Assembly (NCBI GenBank): GCA_007844125.1
Contig: CM017564.1
Span: forward strand, 26,885,158 to 26,949,157
Direction of reading: 5' to 3'
Source: Sinonovacula constricta
Lineage: Eukaryota > Mollusca > Bivalvia > Cardiida > Solecurtidae
DNA: 64,000 nt
Shown: positions 47,578 to 61,000 of the stretch, piece by piece
Position numbering within the stretch: the stretch's first letter is position 1
How the letters are laid out: every line of letters starts with the position of its first letter
Position numbers and translations under genes: made by a program
Notes under the pieces: generated by a model
What the model saw: only the letters and a program-made list of their open reading frames with translations
Databases searched by the model: none
Told to the model about the DNA's origin: nothing

Positions 47578-50500
47578 ATGTGTGACTCTAACATTGGCGC
47601 AGTCCTCTATGGACCGTACGATGTGAGGTTCGACCAACTGCCCACACCGGAACCCGGCAATAATGGTAAGTTGGAGTTTTGATGTTGCACTAGGAAAGTG
47701 CCATTCTAACCAGACAGAGGAGGGTACTTCTTTATATACTTCACGTATATGCGTTAATAATCCTTTTCATTGTGTTGTCTTCATAGCCGATGGTGTTTCT
47801 TACATCAGTGATGGGACCTGAATGTGTTTTTAAAAAGTAGCATCATGCTATTTGGACACGGTCCTATTTACGATATTTTAATGCTACGCTATCATGTTTC
47901 ACATTTATTTTCCCGTTATAGGTTTGTGGTCAAATAACCAGATAAGTCACTGTTACATGACAAGATCCCCCGAAATGCTGTTTATTGGTGATCTACACCC
48001 CCACCCCTACCCCCTTGTCATGACAAAAACGTATTTCCTATCCGAGCCCCGCTACATGTTAGCTATTTTTTAAACTAAGAAAACCACGTGATCACTTACC
48101 TTTGAGATCAAGTTATACGATCATACTTATTTATAGATTTGGACATGACAGGCAATTACATGACAAGCGACATATTTCACGAATTGTACTGTCTAACAAT
48201 TAAGGTAATGTTCTGAACACCGATGTCTTAAATTAAAGTACAAGTTAATGCAGCAGTTATGCACACATTTCCCAGCAGAAAGGAGTTAGATGATATTGCA
48301 TGTAGTAGATAAAAGTAAAATGTCGGACCCCACCAATAAAAGAACTGACTAACTCGCCGTTGTGAGTTTGCGTTTTAAACCCCATAAAGCGCATAAATTC
48401 AAATTCCTGCAAGTGGGTCTTCGATCGACGGACCTGAAACCCATGCACATGTAATATTAACAACATTCGTCTGTTGCCAGAGGTATTACTGTCGATGGGG
48501 CCCGTGGGTATCTGTGGCTCGGACCTTAAGTACTGGAGTTCGGGCAAGTGTGGCCGGTTCGTCCTGAATGCTCCCATGGTGATGGGTCACGAGGCAGCTG
48601 GGACGGTTGTCAAGCTAGGGCCAGGAGTAACGCACCTTACGCCTGGTAGGTGGATGTTAGACTGGAGTATGCATGTAGGCGGTCGATATATCATACTGTT
48701 TATCATTCTGCTTTAATTAATTGTAGACATTGTCAAGCGATATATACATTCAGATGTTCATGATGTATCTATAGGGTTTGCATGCTATTTACCAAAGAGC
48801 CATCTACACTGTACTGACATGTCATAATAAAACCATACATGGAGGAACGAGATTATTGATGTATCCAGACCGCAAGCTGTGTCAAGTACATGCAAATCTG
48901 TTTGACTGGTATACATGGGCATTCAAATTAAAAAAAAGACTAATATCTGTTGCCCAGGAGACCGTGTCGCCATAGAGCCTGGTGTGCCATGCCGCAAATG
49001 TCGATTGTGTAAAGCGGGAAAATACAACTTGTGTAAGGATATCTTCTTCTGTGCTACTCCCCCTGACAACGGTAACCTCTGCAAGCTGTACAGACACGCC
49101 GCGGACTTCTGCTTCAAGTATGTACTTTTGGTAAAATTGATAAAAAGACATTTTACATTTTCTAAATGATCATAGATATTCTTGAATATCTAGTCATTGT
49201 AAGAATTCGATAGTAGGTCTGTTTTTTAGTAAACGGTTTGAATGTACGTACGAACAAATGATCTTTTGTACATCTGTTTATTATTAAAGTAACATCCGAG
49301 CAGTTTCAAAAAAAGGTTAAAAAATACACAATTTTGTTTTATTCAATTATTTTAAACAAAATTCCTTTACTTGATTATTATTGTCTTATGGAGTCTTTAG
49401 TCAATTTACTACAATTCTTATCTGGAGTTTGAAGAGTTGTTTAAAAATATACTGTTGAAGCTGCTAATACAGTAGTTGATATTCATTTTACCTGGTTACA
49501 ATTATATAAAGGAAAATAACTATCATAGACTGTTGTGAAAATATACTTAAATACACGTTGGTTTCAAGATTCTGATAATAGTCCTAGATTGCCAAGATTG
49601 GAAGATTCTCCCTAAAGGGCGTTATAAACAAATCTTCTTCGCACAGATCTTTGATTTCATTGTTCACAGACGCCATCTTGTTTTGTTTGTTTGCCTACCG
49701 GAAGTTGTACGAAAAAAGAACGATAACTCTACCAAGGGAGATAACAGGGGTTATTAAACAGGACTATAATAACGCCATACGAGTCTTATTGCAGCTATAG
49801 GATTTACTGCAACTGTTGCTTTTAGTTAATGCATATCCTTCTAAACGCACCCAGGCTGCCTGACCACGTGACCCTGGAGGAAGGGGCAATGCTCGAACCT
49901 CTGGCAGTGGCGGTCCACAGTTGTAACAAAGGAGGGGTTAGCCTCGGTACTTCCGTTCTCGTCTGTGGGGCCGGTAAGTTCGTGTAGAATTATCCCTTAT
50001 CCATTGACGCTAGCTACCTAGATTTCTCGTTTTCACACAAAGACAGTTTGATCACCAGAACGTACATTTCATTGCACCTGTATTTCGTTTGAGAAAATCA
50101 TTTCTTTTATTGTTTTTATTAAAACACTACTGTCTCTCTACAGCTAGAAGAAAATACCGATTGTAAACATTTTGAGCTCTTACATTTATGTGTATTAGGT
50201 ATGTTTAGTTTTTTTTTCTTTTTCTGTTTATTTTCTATTTTGGACAGCAATATTTTTGACGGCTCGGCTCTTATGCCATGTACAGTGAAACCTCAATAAC
50301 CTTATTTCATTTCCTGATGGAACTTTATGTTCGGAAAAGAAAGGGTTTCGGAGTAACCGGACTGTAGAGGATGTAGACGCCAGATATGTATTTATTATTA
50401 TAATGTTACAGGGCCCGTTGGAATACTTACCATGCTGGTTGCCAAACAGATGGGAGCAACAAATATACTAATAACGGGTAATACACTACATAGAAAAACA

Positions 50501-52704
50501 TAGCATGGCACATTTGATAAGTATAAAGTACGGTATTAGTTTGAAAATGTAAACTGATGTCAGTATTGACTTACCACAGCAGCTTCGGTTTTGGTTTCAA
50601 ATATATTTTTTTTTATTTTAAAATAATTTTTCATTTAAAATATTAATTGGAAGACTCTTTATAATATTTTAATGTAGCCAGTCTTAATCTGTTGTGTTGG
50701 TATGATCATAGAATATCATCTATACTGTTTGAGACATAGTCGGACACCCACGACCGATCCATTCCGTTATTCTCTACTCATCGCCCGTGGGATATTTAGT
50801 TCACTTTTCGCCGTTTCTGGTAATGATATTTTACTGCCGCTTCATAATCTGATGAAGAGTTCAGTCCAATGATAAAGCTCCTTCTTGGCGACGTTAGTGT
50901 TATACTTCTAGTCTCCACGCTGAAGAGTATGGATTTTTTATAAGCAGTATTATGATTAGCCAATTCTTGTTCTATTCAGTTAAGATAAGACGACAGAAAA
51001 TTTACCAATTAACCCACAGCCGACAAATGCAGTAAAATGGAATAGTCGAGCGTGGATATCCGACGATGTGCTTGAGGCTATTTGTTTGCCTTGCTATTCC
51101 ATTCGAGTGTCATCGCGACCGTTTTTGTGTGTGTACTTTTTGCTAGTCGAAAGACAATTGTTATGGAAACACCCCATAGTTAAGTAAAAATAAAAAGATC
51201 CATTGCGATGCTGATTTGATTGCAGCTTTTGTTTTTTCAACCGACCGTTTTAACCTCTAATTGCAGATATAGATGACTATCGGCTGGGCGTGGCTAAATC
51301 GCTAGGGGCGGATCATGTGCTCAAGGTGACAACGAATGACCCAAAGGAGTTGGCCAATGAGATAGAAGAGCATATGGGTGAACAGCCTGAAGTTAGCATA
51401 GAATGTAGTGGCGTGGATCTTAGTTTTAGGGCGGCTATACATGTAAGATTTCATATCCATCAGGCAGGCGCGTTTCTGCCATTACGCACTTTTAGCACGT
51501 GCGTAACCTCCGTTCGAAAAATCGAAAATCTAAAATTACCAAAAACACTAAGAAAGTCGATGCCTTACCCGGGTTAGGAATGATATCTTTTATTTCCGTA
51601 GTTTGTATGTTATAAAATCTTATTACCACACCAATCTAGTTGAAAATGTTTTATATGATTAAACTTATACACGTCAGGTTTTAAGCCGTTTATATATTGC
51701 ATTAAGTTCCTCGCGTGTCTGCATTTTACCTGTTATTCATTAGAAAAGAACCGAATATATTCAAAAGTATTACTACAAAGGTTATTTCCCTTGTAATTGT
51801 GTGTAACTTCAAAAACGTCCCAGATACGCGCCTGCCATCAGGAATGCAAGTTTTCTTCTTTATCTGTCTTTATACCGACACAAACAACAAATATCTGTAT
51901 AAGTTCTCTTGTTTTCTCATTAATCATATAGTTGTTAATCATAAAGTTGGAAAAATTCTTTACCATCACAACTGCTAGTTGTCAAAATTAAATTACCTTT
52001 AACCAATAATTAAAAACAAAAAAAAAACAAAAAAACTTATATGATTGTAGAATATATTTGACTTGTTTCACTTTCCTCTTCCCACACAGGTCACATACCC
52101 TGGTGGCTGTATAGTAATGGTGGCCCGAGGATCGTTCGATGTGACCATACCTTATACCATCGCAGCAACTAAGGAGGTCGACATCCGGGGACTCTTCAGA
52201 TACGCCAACTGGTATAAAATAACCTTTTTAAATGTGTTATTTCTTACATAAAAATGGTTTTAAGTATGTTTTTTTTTCTGATTTACTTTTTTATTAATAT
52301 TTTGTATTAAAACCATTTTACATTTACTATTTCCCTATGGCCTCACTGGTTCGGGATTGTATGTATGCCTAAGGCAGTCATAGAAATGGAAAAATCTGAT
52401 GTCACACATTGTACTGGAACATCTTTTAACTTTTTATTGTTTTTAGTGTTGTTTGTTTTTGTTTGTTTGTTGTTGCTTTTTTGTAGGGGGTGGGGCACAA
52501 ACTTTGGCTGCATTTTCAAAGTAATTTACACAATTTCTGTGTTGCAGTTACCCAGCAGCCCTGCGTTATGTGGCCTCGGGGGTAGTGGACTTGAAGCCTC
52601 TGATCTCGCACCACTTCCCTCTCATGGACACGGTCAAGGCTTTCGAAACAGCCAGCAACCCCTCATCCAAGGCCATCAAAGTCATGATACACTGTGACCA
52701 ATAA
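47578..52704 (+). CDS. SORD: sorbitol (L-iditol 2-) dehydrogenase, complete, 8 exons
   Basis: This zinc-dependent medium-chain dehydrogenase oxidises sorbitol to fructose with NAD+ in the polyol pathway (cytosol). Exons: 47578-47665, 48481-48645, 48958-49117, 49855-49973, 50412-50477, 51267-51442, 52090-52211, 52548-52704; 1053 nt, 350 aa (human 357), all GT-AG. Catalytic zinc ligands are Cys41 (GICGSD), His66 and Glu67 (GHEAAG) and Glu152 (LEPLAVAVH). The Rossmann glycine motif is VCGAGPVG at about 174-181, with an acidic Asp200 after strand 2, consistent with NAD preference. A structural zinc lobe with Cys96, Cys99, Cys102 and Cys110 (C-x2-C-x2-C-x7-C) is intact, whereas mammalian SORD has lost it. 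The C-terminus [11 protein letters not shown] matches the family end. A polyadenylation signal lies about 120 bp downstream. Convergent with CLUAP1. Confidence 0.95.
48030..48215. repeat. dispersed repeat, first member
   Basis: Shares with 61640-61880 the order TCCTATCYGAGCC, TTAACTTARRAAACCAYGTGA, TTTGAGAT and a downstream TGTCTAACAATTAAGG. It lies in SORD intron 1. Confidence 0.55.
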
Positions 52705-52738
52705 CATGGACTAAAAGATAGTGATTTGGTTTGAAAAA

Positions 52739-52760
52739 CAACAACAACAACAACAACAAC
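52739..52760. repeat. CAA trinucleotide microsatellite
   Basis: About seven CAA units in the SORD 3' UTR. Confidence 0.9.
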
Positions 52761-52824
52761 TTGAAAACCGAGACATGTTATTGTGAAGAAGTATAACCAT
52801 AAGAATTGTACTTTAATCTTGTTC

Positions 52825-52830
52825 AATAAA
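52825..52830 (+). terminator. polyadenylation signal of SORD
   Basis: AATAAA 121 bp past the stop codon and followed by A-rich sequence. A good positional candidate. Confidence 0.6.
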
Positions 52831-54474
52831 AGGAAACTTAAAAATTGAAAAAAATGAAATGAAATGGAATTTTCGATAAGATGATCACATAAGAATAAAA
52901 ACTCCAGTTATTTTAGCTGCCTTATTTTTTTAATTCTTCTAGTCTGCTCTTCCTACTTGCTTGTCTGGGGAAAATCATGATAATTACTCCACAGATCAAC
53001 GGCCATGACTGTCAAGATTTTTTATGAAACACAAATAAGGAGGTTCATCTTATTATCTTTTCTTTTTTTAGGTTCATGTTTAGTGTACACTTAGTGTTTA
53101 AATTAAATTTAGTTTTGCGCAAGGCGGATAAGTATTTGATTGTATGCAAAATCACTGTATATTTAAAACATACAAATAGAAATTCCCTTCATCATTCAAT
53201 ATATACTTGAATCAAAGAAAACAAATACAAATAATATAATTACTATTTGTAATTGTAGTAGCACTTGGGCAACCAACTGAAGTATATGTTAGAACAACAT
53301 ATTTAAACAATCCATATTACAAACCACTTCCAATACATACAATACAATTTGTATGAAACAAAGTACGCATTATGCATAAAACATGAAAACTGCAGTTTTT
53401 ATATATAATATTAAATAAACTCTCGTTTAAAACATACCCTTAACAACAATAAAACTTAAACTAAAAATTAATCGTGTATCACCGTCGGCTGCGCAAAGCT
53501 GAATGACTTATCTACTAGAAAAACCGCACGAAGTGCACGTGCCTTACAGCGACACCTACCGTATATATCTCACGACAAGGGAAATTATTTATCTGCTGAT
53601 TCGTTTCATTCAAACGCAGAAAAATACATATGAATAATGGACATCAAAAACATGACACGAGGCCGTCAAACATGTAGATGCCCAAGATGGGCCGATATGA
53701 CTCAAACGTCTATCCCTGCAGCACCGAGAATTTCACAAGCTAAGTGTTTAACCAGTTTGAAATTTCTACTTTCAGTTTCCTAACCCAGGTTAAACCTTAC
53801 ATCATATTAAGTTGCATGTTTTAAAGTACAGAGGTAAATGTAATAACCCAAATGTGTACGAGAGTGGGGAGATAACTAGAAGTGCTATGGGCACGACTCG
53901 TATCATTCTGTAGTTATCTCCCTTAGTTCATGTTTTTTGTTGTCGGAAAATAACTTTAAAACCGCGGGATCGGGATGGATTCAAGCTGGGTATGTATAAC
54001 CCTGGTGATGATAAAAGAAGGCGTTAGATGTTGTTGTATTCACTCTTTTCGTCTTTATAATGAGATATACACACATTGTTCCCATGCTGATACATGTTCA
54101 CCTTTGAGTCAAACAATATCATGTATCCTACGTTTAAAGACAATAGTCAAATGAACTTGACACAGGCTTTATTAGAAAATAATTTCATTTTTATTAGCAT
54201 TAGGTTTAAGCATTTACATTTGTTTCTATGTCTAAAAGCAATTCAGGGAGCAGGAAGGAGATTTGTCATTTCCTCGAATCAGGATCACTATTTTCAAGCC
54301 GACTCTATTTTTTAGCTTAACCAGCAAATGCATAATTTTTAAGGCATTTGTGATCCATTCAATCATAACTTATCTATATCATAATTTAATTAAATTGTAT
54401 TACTGAGCTTTATTTGCGAACACATGTACATACTTCTGTGTCAATTATGTAATTTCTTGATAAGCTTTCTTTAC
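52831..54474. other. intergenic stretch between SORD and CLUAP1
   Basis: No gene seen. A small inverted repeat with GGGAGATAACTA at 53870 and TAGTTATCTCCC at about 53922 resembles short terminal repeats; the same AGGGAGATAAC word occurs at about 49735. Confidence 0.4.
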
Positions 54475-54665
54475 ATTGCACTGATGCAGCAATTATTCAT
54501 CAGGGGAAATCCAAGATAACTGTCTGGATAGATCCAATGGTGCACTACAATCAATGGAAGACCTCCCTGCATGAAAGTTCCAGCTACAACCGGGACTCAA
54601 ACCTATATGGTGAGCTGGGGTTGGGGAGTTTCAAGTAGTTGACTAACTACGTGACACAGTCTCCC
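54475..54665 (-). mobile_element. SINE family C, diverged copy
   Basis: TGTCTGGATAGATCCAATGG, GACCGGGACTCAAACC-type B box and GTTTCAAGTAGTTGACTAAC. Lies just beyond the CLUAP1 3' end. Confidence 0.5.
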
Positions 54666-54736
54666 CCTTTCATTCATTCAAAATTTTAAGTGAATAAAAA
54701 CAGAAAACAACACCATAGTTGTAATAATGATAATTA

Positions 54737-54742
54737 TTTATT
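54737..54742 (-). terminator. candidate polyadenylation signal of CLUAP1
   Basis: AATAAA on the minus strand, about 335 bp beyond the stop codon at 55076-55078. Confidence 0.4.
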
Positions 54743-55075
54743 TATAGTTAACTTACAACACATCTACAAATGGACGGAATGTTGGGTCAAAAATGAAAAC
54801 AGAGGCAGAGAAACAAAATGTTGCTACTATTTTCTTTATATAAATATAAGTATCTACCTGTTTTTATAAAAAAAATAATCATATTTTGCATTAAAAATAT
54901 CCATTTCTGTCATTTCATTTTAATGAAGATAAAAGCTTATGACAAACTCTGTCACGCCATTACAGCGAAGTACACCAACCGTGTGCCTGCGATTAAAAAA
55001 TGCCACAGAAAGGAACAAAACTCCAAGACGACTCTAAATCTGAGAATAACACAATAGTTTTTATCCCATATTCTA

Positions 55076-58000
55076 CTAGAAGTCATTATCACTATCATCT
55101 AGTTCACTCTGCCTAGGTGGGCGTCGTGGATTCTTAGAGGTCATCTGTATGTCATCATCATCCTCGTTATCATCATCATCATCATCTTGGTCATCCTCAT
55201 CAAGGTCTATATCAGAATCTCCCGATTCTTCTGATCCAGACTCCTGAAACAATGTCATGCCCACAGATATAATAAAAAGTCAACGAAACATATAATTTCT
55301 GCCAGCTATATACTTTTGGATAATTGTCACCTATTGTATTCTGACAGACACACATGATGTGCAATCTTAGTTTGAAAATTTACTTGTAGATTGAGTTTTA
55401 AATGATTCCTATAGTTAGAAAAGTTTTCAAATGCTTCTGGTTGTCCTAACAAAAAAACACAGCATATTTAATTTTTTCAAGGACAATATGCATACATGTG
55501 AACTCTCCCGCTTTTGGAGGGAGACACCCTCTCTTAAGGTTCAAAATTATTTCAAAATGAGGGGTGTTTTACATATTTTCAGAAATCTTGCTACTTGAAA
55601 ACAGAGAACTTCCTTGTTTTTATGAAAATAACAAATCTCCTACTTCACAAGTAAAAATCTCCCACTTTGGCCTCAGAAAAAAGTTCACATGTGTTATATA
55701 TGTCTACTTCAAACAAGTGATCAACAGGTGATAATTTAGATTATTATTCATTGTTGTTTCCAAAGATTATCTTTCTTTTATCAAAACTATAATTTTAGTT
55801 GCAACATCAAAGTCATGAGGAAGACTGTTCCATAAAGTAGAGACATAGTATTGATAGACAGCTTTGTCGGTACATACCTCACTGATGTCTCCCATCATGT
55901 TACCCTGGACTCTCCTTTCACCTCCCATTGCTGAAAGAATTATGACAATGAGTGAATGAGAATATAATTATTTATGACAATGATAAAGGGATTAACTTAA
56001 TCTTTATTGCGAAATAGAAATGGGTTGATGATTTAAGCTGTACCCTGTCAGGCAAGAAGTGTAACTTAATCAAAACAGAAGTATTATCGATCGATATATA
56101 TGCATTGTAGTGTTAGGTAACACTGTGTAGATCACGCTGACTTGGTGTGATGCAGTTGACACGTGTTTGACCTGGGAATATGGCTTCTTTACACATAAAT
56201 TATCAGCACAAAGGGTGCGGGGAATATTCCGCTGCGGGTTATATATTAACAAAATTTAAAAAAACATTAAAAAAGGGCCATGCGGGGTTTATTCCAAGGG
56301 GGGTTGTATTCCGCAAAGCACGGTACTAAAAATTAATTAACAATTTTAAATACAGTGTATCAAAACAGAAGTACTAAAAATTAATGAACCATTTTAAATA
56401 CAGTCAATCTAGGAGATTATGTAGACTACAAAGCTGGCCCACATATAAGTATGGAACGTTTTAATATTTGGAACGTTTTAATATTGGCATTGCACCAACA
56501 CAGCCATGGTCAGTATGATGTCACCCAGCTATTCTCGATGGAGACAGTACAAAGATAATCCTGAGATATGGGTGGGACACAGCACAGGTCGGTTGGGAGA
56601 GCTTTTTTAGCTCTGACTACAGCTTTAACATAAACAGAAAGGGCCTAGGGAGTTAACATAAGGTCTCTTGCCCACGGAACACTTTAGATAGTAAAAATTG
56701 ATTGTAATAACCCATTCTCAAAAAAGTGTCAGGTGCCAAAAATGATTGTATGTCAAATCAGAAAACCCAAAGCCTAAGTGAAATATAAAATTTGTTTTAG
56801 CTAATCACATGAAGCATAATTAAGGATTTTTTAGCATAATTAAAATACTTTCTTATTTTACCAGGCACACAGATATACAAACTGGTAAACAGTGTCATCG
56901 TCAGGAGCCTGCCAATAATTCCTATATATGATAGCGTTTTGTGTATTTGTAAAATTATACTAAACTGGAGATTAAAATGTATACAGAAATTACCACCACT
57001 ATCAACACAGTCAACAACAACTAAATCACCAGTCGTATAAAAGAAGGAAATATTCATGAGCCCTCTTGCTTGTAAGCTTATTTTTGCAGTTCCTTGATGA
57101 ATTGGACCAATGTACACACAGGGGTATTTTCCTTTACTGACTCCCACTCACCATCAGATCTGTTTCTGCGGGCTGCAGGTCTACCTCCAGCTTCCAAGTC
57201 CTCATCCTCCCCACTGTCCTCACTGTCATCTTCCTCATCTGACCCTGCAATAATACATCATTATAAATACTAGAACTCCTTTACAACACTGTCAGTTATA
57301 ACGCTGACTCCATTAGAACGCTGTTAACCCACAGCTCCAGGAATGTTTAAATGGAAACTTTCTTCACCACATCAGTCAACTCAGATTGTGTACCGCGGCA
57401 GTGGTGATCAATAAATATTATCTCTCAGGAAGCAATAACATCTTTTATGTTGTCCTCACACAGCTGTGCTTGTGAATTTGACGATCTATCAACATTTGGG
57501 GGGATAATAGTATACCTGAGCCAGCTTAATTCTTAATCTTCATCCATCAAAATACTACTGAGCTATGCCTATAGACAAGTATAAAACATTTTTTTTTTAA
57601 ATCAAAGGGCAGTAACTCCATTAATGCATGGTAAAATGTCACAAAATTTATTGAGCATTATTGTCCCATTATTATAAAAACTTAAATTAAGGTATCTTCT
57701 AAATACGAAAAAATTAAAAATCAAAACACTGCTCAACCTGCATATGGCAAAAATTAGGGACACTTTATTTTATTTTTTTATGTTTTGTGTCTCAGATTTC
57801 TCTCAGACTTACCTTCTTTGTCATCAAGAATCAATGTCTCCTTTTCTTCACTCTTCAATCTGGAGGCCATCTGTTTTAGTGCTGCCTCCGTCTCCTACAA
57901 TAGAAAGAATAACTACTAAATGCTACTATATTAGTGAATATATAACTAATAACACCAGAAATCAATGTGTTTTTTTTACAGTTTATTGTCGTATCCGCCC

Positions 58001-61000
58001 ATTACAACCTGTGTTTAAATAGTGTTGATCCTTAAAATATAAAGTGTAAAAAAATAGCTTGCTAATTGCATTATATAAATATGCTGATTTACGTCTTACA
58101 ATATTATCTTTCTGCAGCCAATATTGTAGTTTTACAATATTCATTAACAATCTACAATAAATAGTATGCCTGTAGTATAATTTATTATCCATGAGGTTAA
58201 TGGCAAATTTCAGCACTCTTGACTCAAAACAAAAACAATGCTTAAAGTTGTTGCTGCAGCTGCATAAATTAAGTTAAAATAATAATAATAATGATAAAAG
58301 ATTTATATAACAATAATAAAATAAAAGTTTTATATCTCACCTCAAATTTATCCTGTTCGACTCTGTTGTATTCTTCAAGCTGGTTTTCCAGGTATGTAAG
58401 GTTTCTGAACCGTATTAAGTAGGCATCGTACAGCTTCTGTAAATCTTCCTCTAGTTTCTCATATTCGTCCATGTAGGCTGGTCTGTTTCCACACAAAAGA
58501 CAGTTATAAACTTGATGTTCAATAAAATATAAACTGTTTGGTAATGAACATATTACAAAGCAAGGATGGCAACTTAGATCTATTTGATTACAATTATTTT
58601 GAGGATTTATAACAACAAATGTAATAAACTTGGAGGCCTTTGAAAAAAATAGAATATGTTTTAATACCAAGCCATACAGCATACCATGTTCAGAGTGAAA
58701 GACATTCTGATAAACCATCATCTTTAGCACTTTACAATTTTTTTGCTTTTGATTGTTTTTGAGAGATCTGGCAGCAACCAATTATGGTCATTATAGCGAC
58801 ATCCAGCTGTTTTGATGGAGGAAGACCCCAGACAAATGTCTGGGTAGAACCACCGGCTCACCACAGGTCAGCTGGAAGACCTTCCCACATTAAGTCCTTC
58901 GGCCCAATGAGATTTGAATCCACGCAGTGGGAAGATAAGCAGTCAGAGGAGTTACATATTGATGACCCTACCACTAAGTCAAGGGCGCCCCTGTGTTGTC
59001 CAACAATCTTCTTCAAAATGTTAATTCACTTCTTTGCCCCAAGAACAAAGTTTCACACATTCACAAAACCATATTATATGCATAATTATATTAAAATGTT
59101 TAACACAAAATTTAAAAATAAACAGCGATGTTTCGTTAATCAAGTGTTGTTTCTATTGTTTTTGTAAAGTAATACTGTGGGGATATTATTCTGAATCAAT
59201 ACTGCAATACTTTACACTGTTTATGTTAACTGTAACTTATGCATCCTGCATGATTACAAACATTCTGCAATGTTTATTACTTTCTATGTTAATCATGCTG
59301 GTTGACACAGAGCGGGCAAGTAAACTTGGTCAGTTGAGCATTTACCCACAGTCGTAACAGTACAAATACTTTAGAGTGCTTGTGATTTGCTTGTAGAGCA
59401 GGTAGTTTGAAGAAATGTGAGGAGGAACTTCATAAAGAAATGTGAGGAGGAACTTCAAGTTGCCCAACATGTATGTAGCAGGGTGATAGAGATAATGTGT
59501 AAGCATCCAGGTAGGCTCAGTTAGTAAAGCATTCAGCCTGTTAGCAACGTGGTTCGAGTTTTAGCCCTGGATTGGCTGCATATTTTTCTTTAGTTGTTAC
59601 CTCAACTGTCACACTGGATGTGTGATTACTGGATATTTTGCTCTACAACTTGTACTTTATGGACATATGCTTACCGGACACTCTGCAATGTCAGTAGACG
59701 TTTCTGGTTCCTCTCAAGTTCATTTCTCTTCTTCTCTATCTTGGCCTCTAGGTTGGCTTCATCAGAGGCCACATTGTCCAACATTGTCAGGGTCTTGCGG
59801 ATCTCATTCTGTAGGATAGGGCAACATAAAACATGCTAGCAATACACATTATTTGAACAAAGTTAAAGAAACAATATTCCTGACTAAAGCATAGAACACA
59901 CTAGGATTCAATTATGCGTAACTCTTCAGAGTAGTCAAGATGTACAATAACTAAGGTAAAATATACAAATTTTTCTACTGGATTTACAACCTTTACTAAA
60001 TCTTGCTGTTTAACTAAGAGATACCATACAGCCAATGTTAGTAAGTTATTATTGCCAACAGGTAGACCAAAGAGCAAGAACTATCTTACAGGATATAAAT
60101 ATTTCATCAATTGTAAAATGATGTTATTTATTAAAAGTGATTTTGATAGCATTACCTCTACAGCCTTAATGGACGCGGCAAGACTTGTTTCCACTTCATT
60201 GATCTCCAACTGCTTCGCTATCACCATGGTGCGCTGCTCCTGAATACATCATGGTACTACATTGGTCAACGAATTGTTCTTACATAAAATGCTTTACTGT
60301 TATGAATAGGTATGACATTTATATATGAAATCATACACATACAATGTAATTCTTTATATTTTATTTCAGTCACAAAAAGTGCTTTGATGCTGATAAGGGC
60401 CACAAATAATAAAAGCTCCAAATTAGGTAAAAACATGCAATCAGCTATACTGATAACAAGGTGACTTGTACACTCACCCTCAAGTCAACTTCCTTGCCTA
60501 ACAAATCATAGAGACCTGCTCCCCTGGTTGTTATTTCTGAAGCCAGTCGTCGAGCCTCCTTTAGTTCACTGATCTGTTAAAAAAATCTTGATTATTTCAA
60601 CAAAATAACAATTGCAAGGACATGCTTTCAGCCAATAACCATACAGCAACTATTAAAAGAACACATGCAATTGTTATTACTTCAGAAGTATCATATGGAG
60701 GTGGTTTATTGTTTTCTCAATCCATTTACAAAGATTATTTATGTTTGTTTATCTCTGGAATGTCTTAATGCTATACTTTGGCCTTGGGCACATATAGTTC
60801 ATATCTACGTATGTTGCTCACCCTAGAAGAAATGTCAAATGAAACTGGTACAGTATCATCATCATCTGTGTTCTCTGTTTGATCAACATTTGTCTTCATG
60901 GCGTTGTAAAGAACGGAAGTGACCTTCAGAAGTTCCTTCACTGCGTATCCATCGGCCTGGTACAGCTTCTTTGTGTTCAGCTTGATGTGTGCTTTGGTAG

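Noticed and set aside
55140..55200. Poly-Asp run in CLUAP1 as a microsatellite artefact
   Set aside because: The acidic tail is a conserved feature of CLUAP1, and the frame continues to the conserved DNDF end.
59503..59600. Functional tRNA gene
   Set aside because: A/B-box-like words are present, but no cloverleaf with paired acceptor stem could be built; it fits a SINE head.
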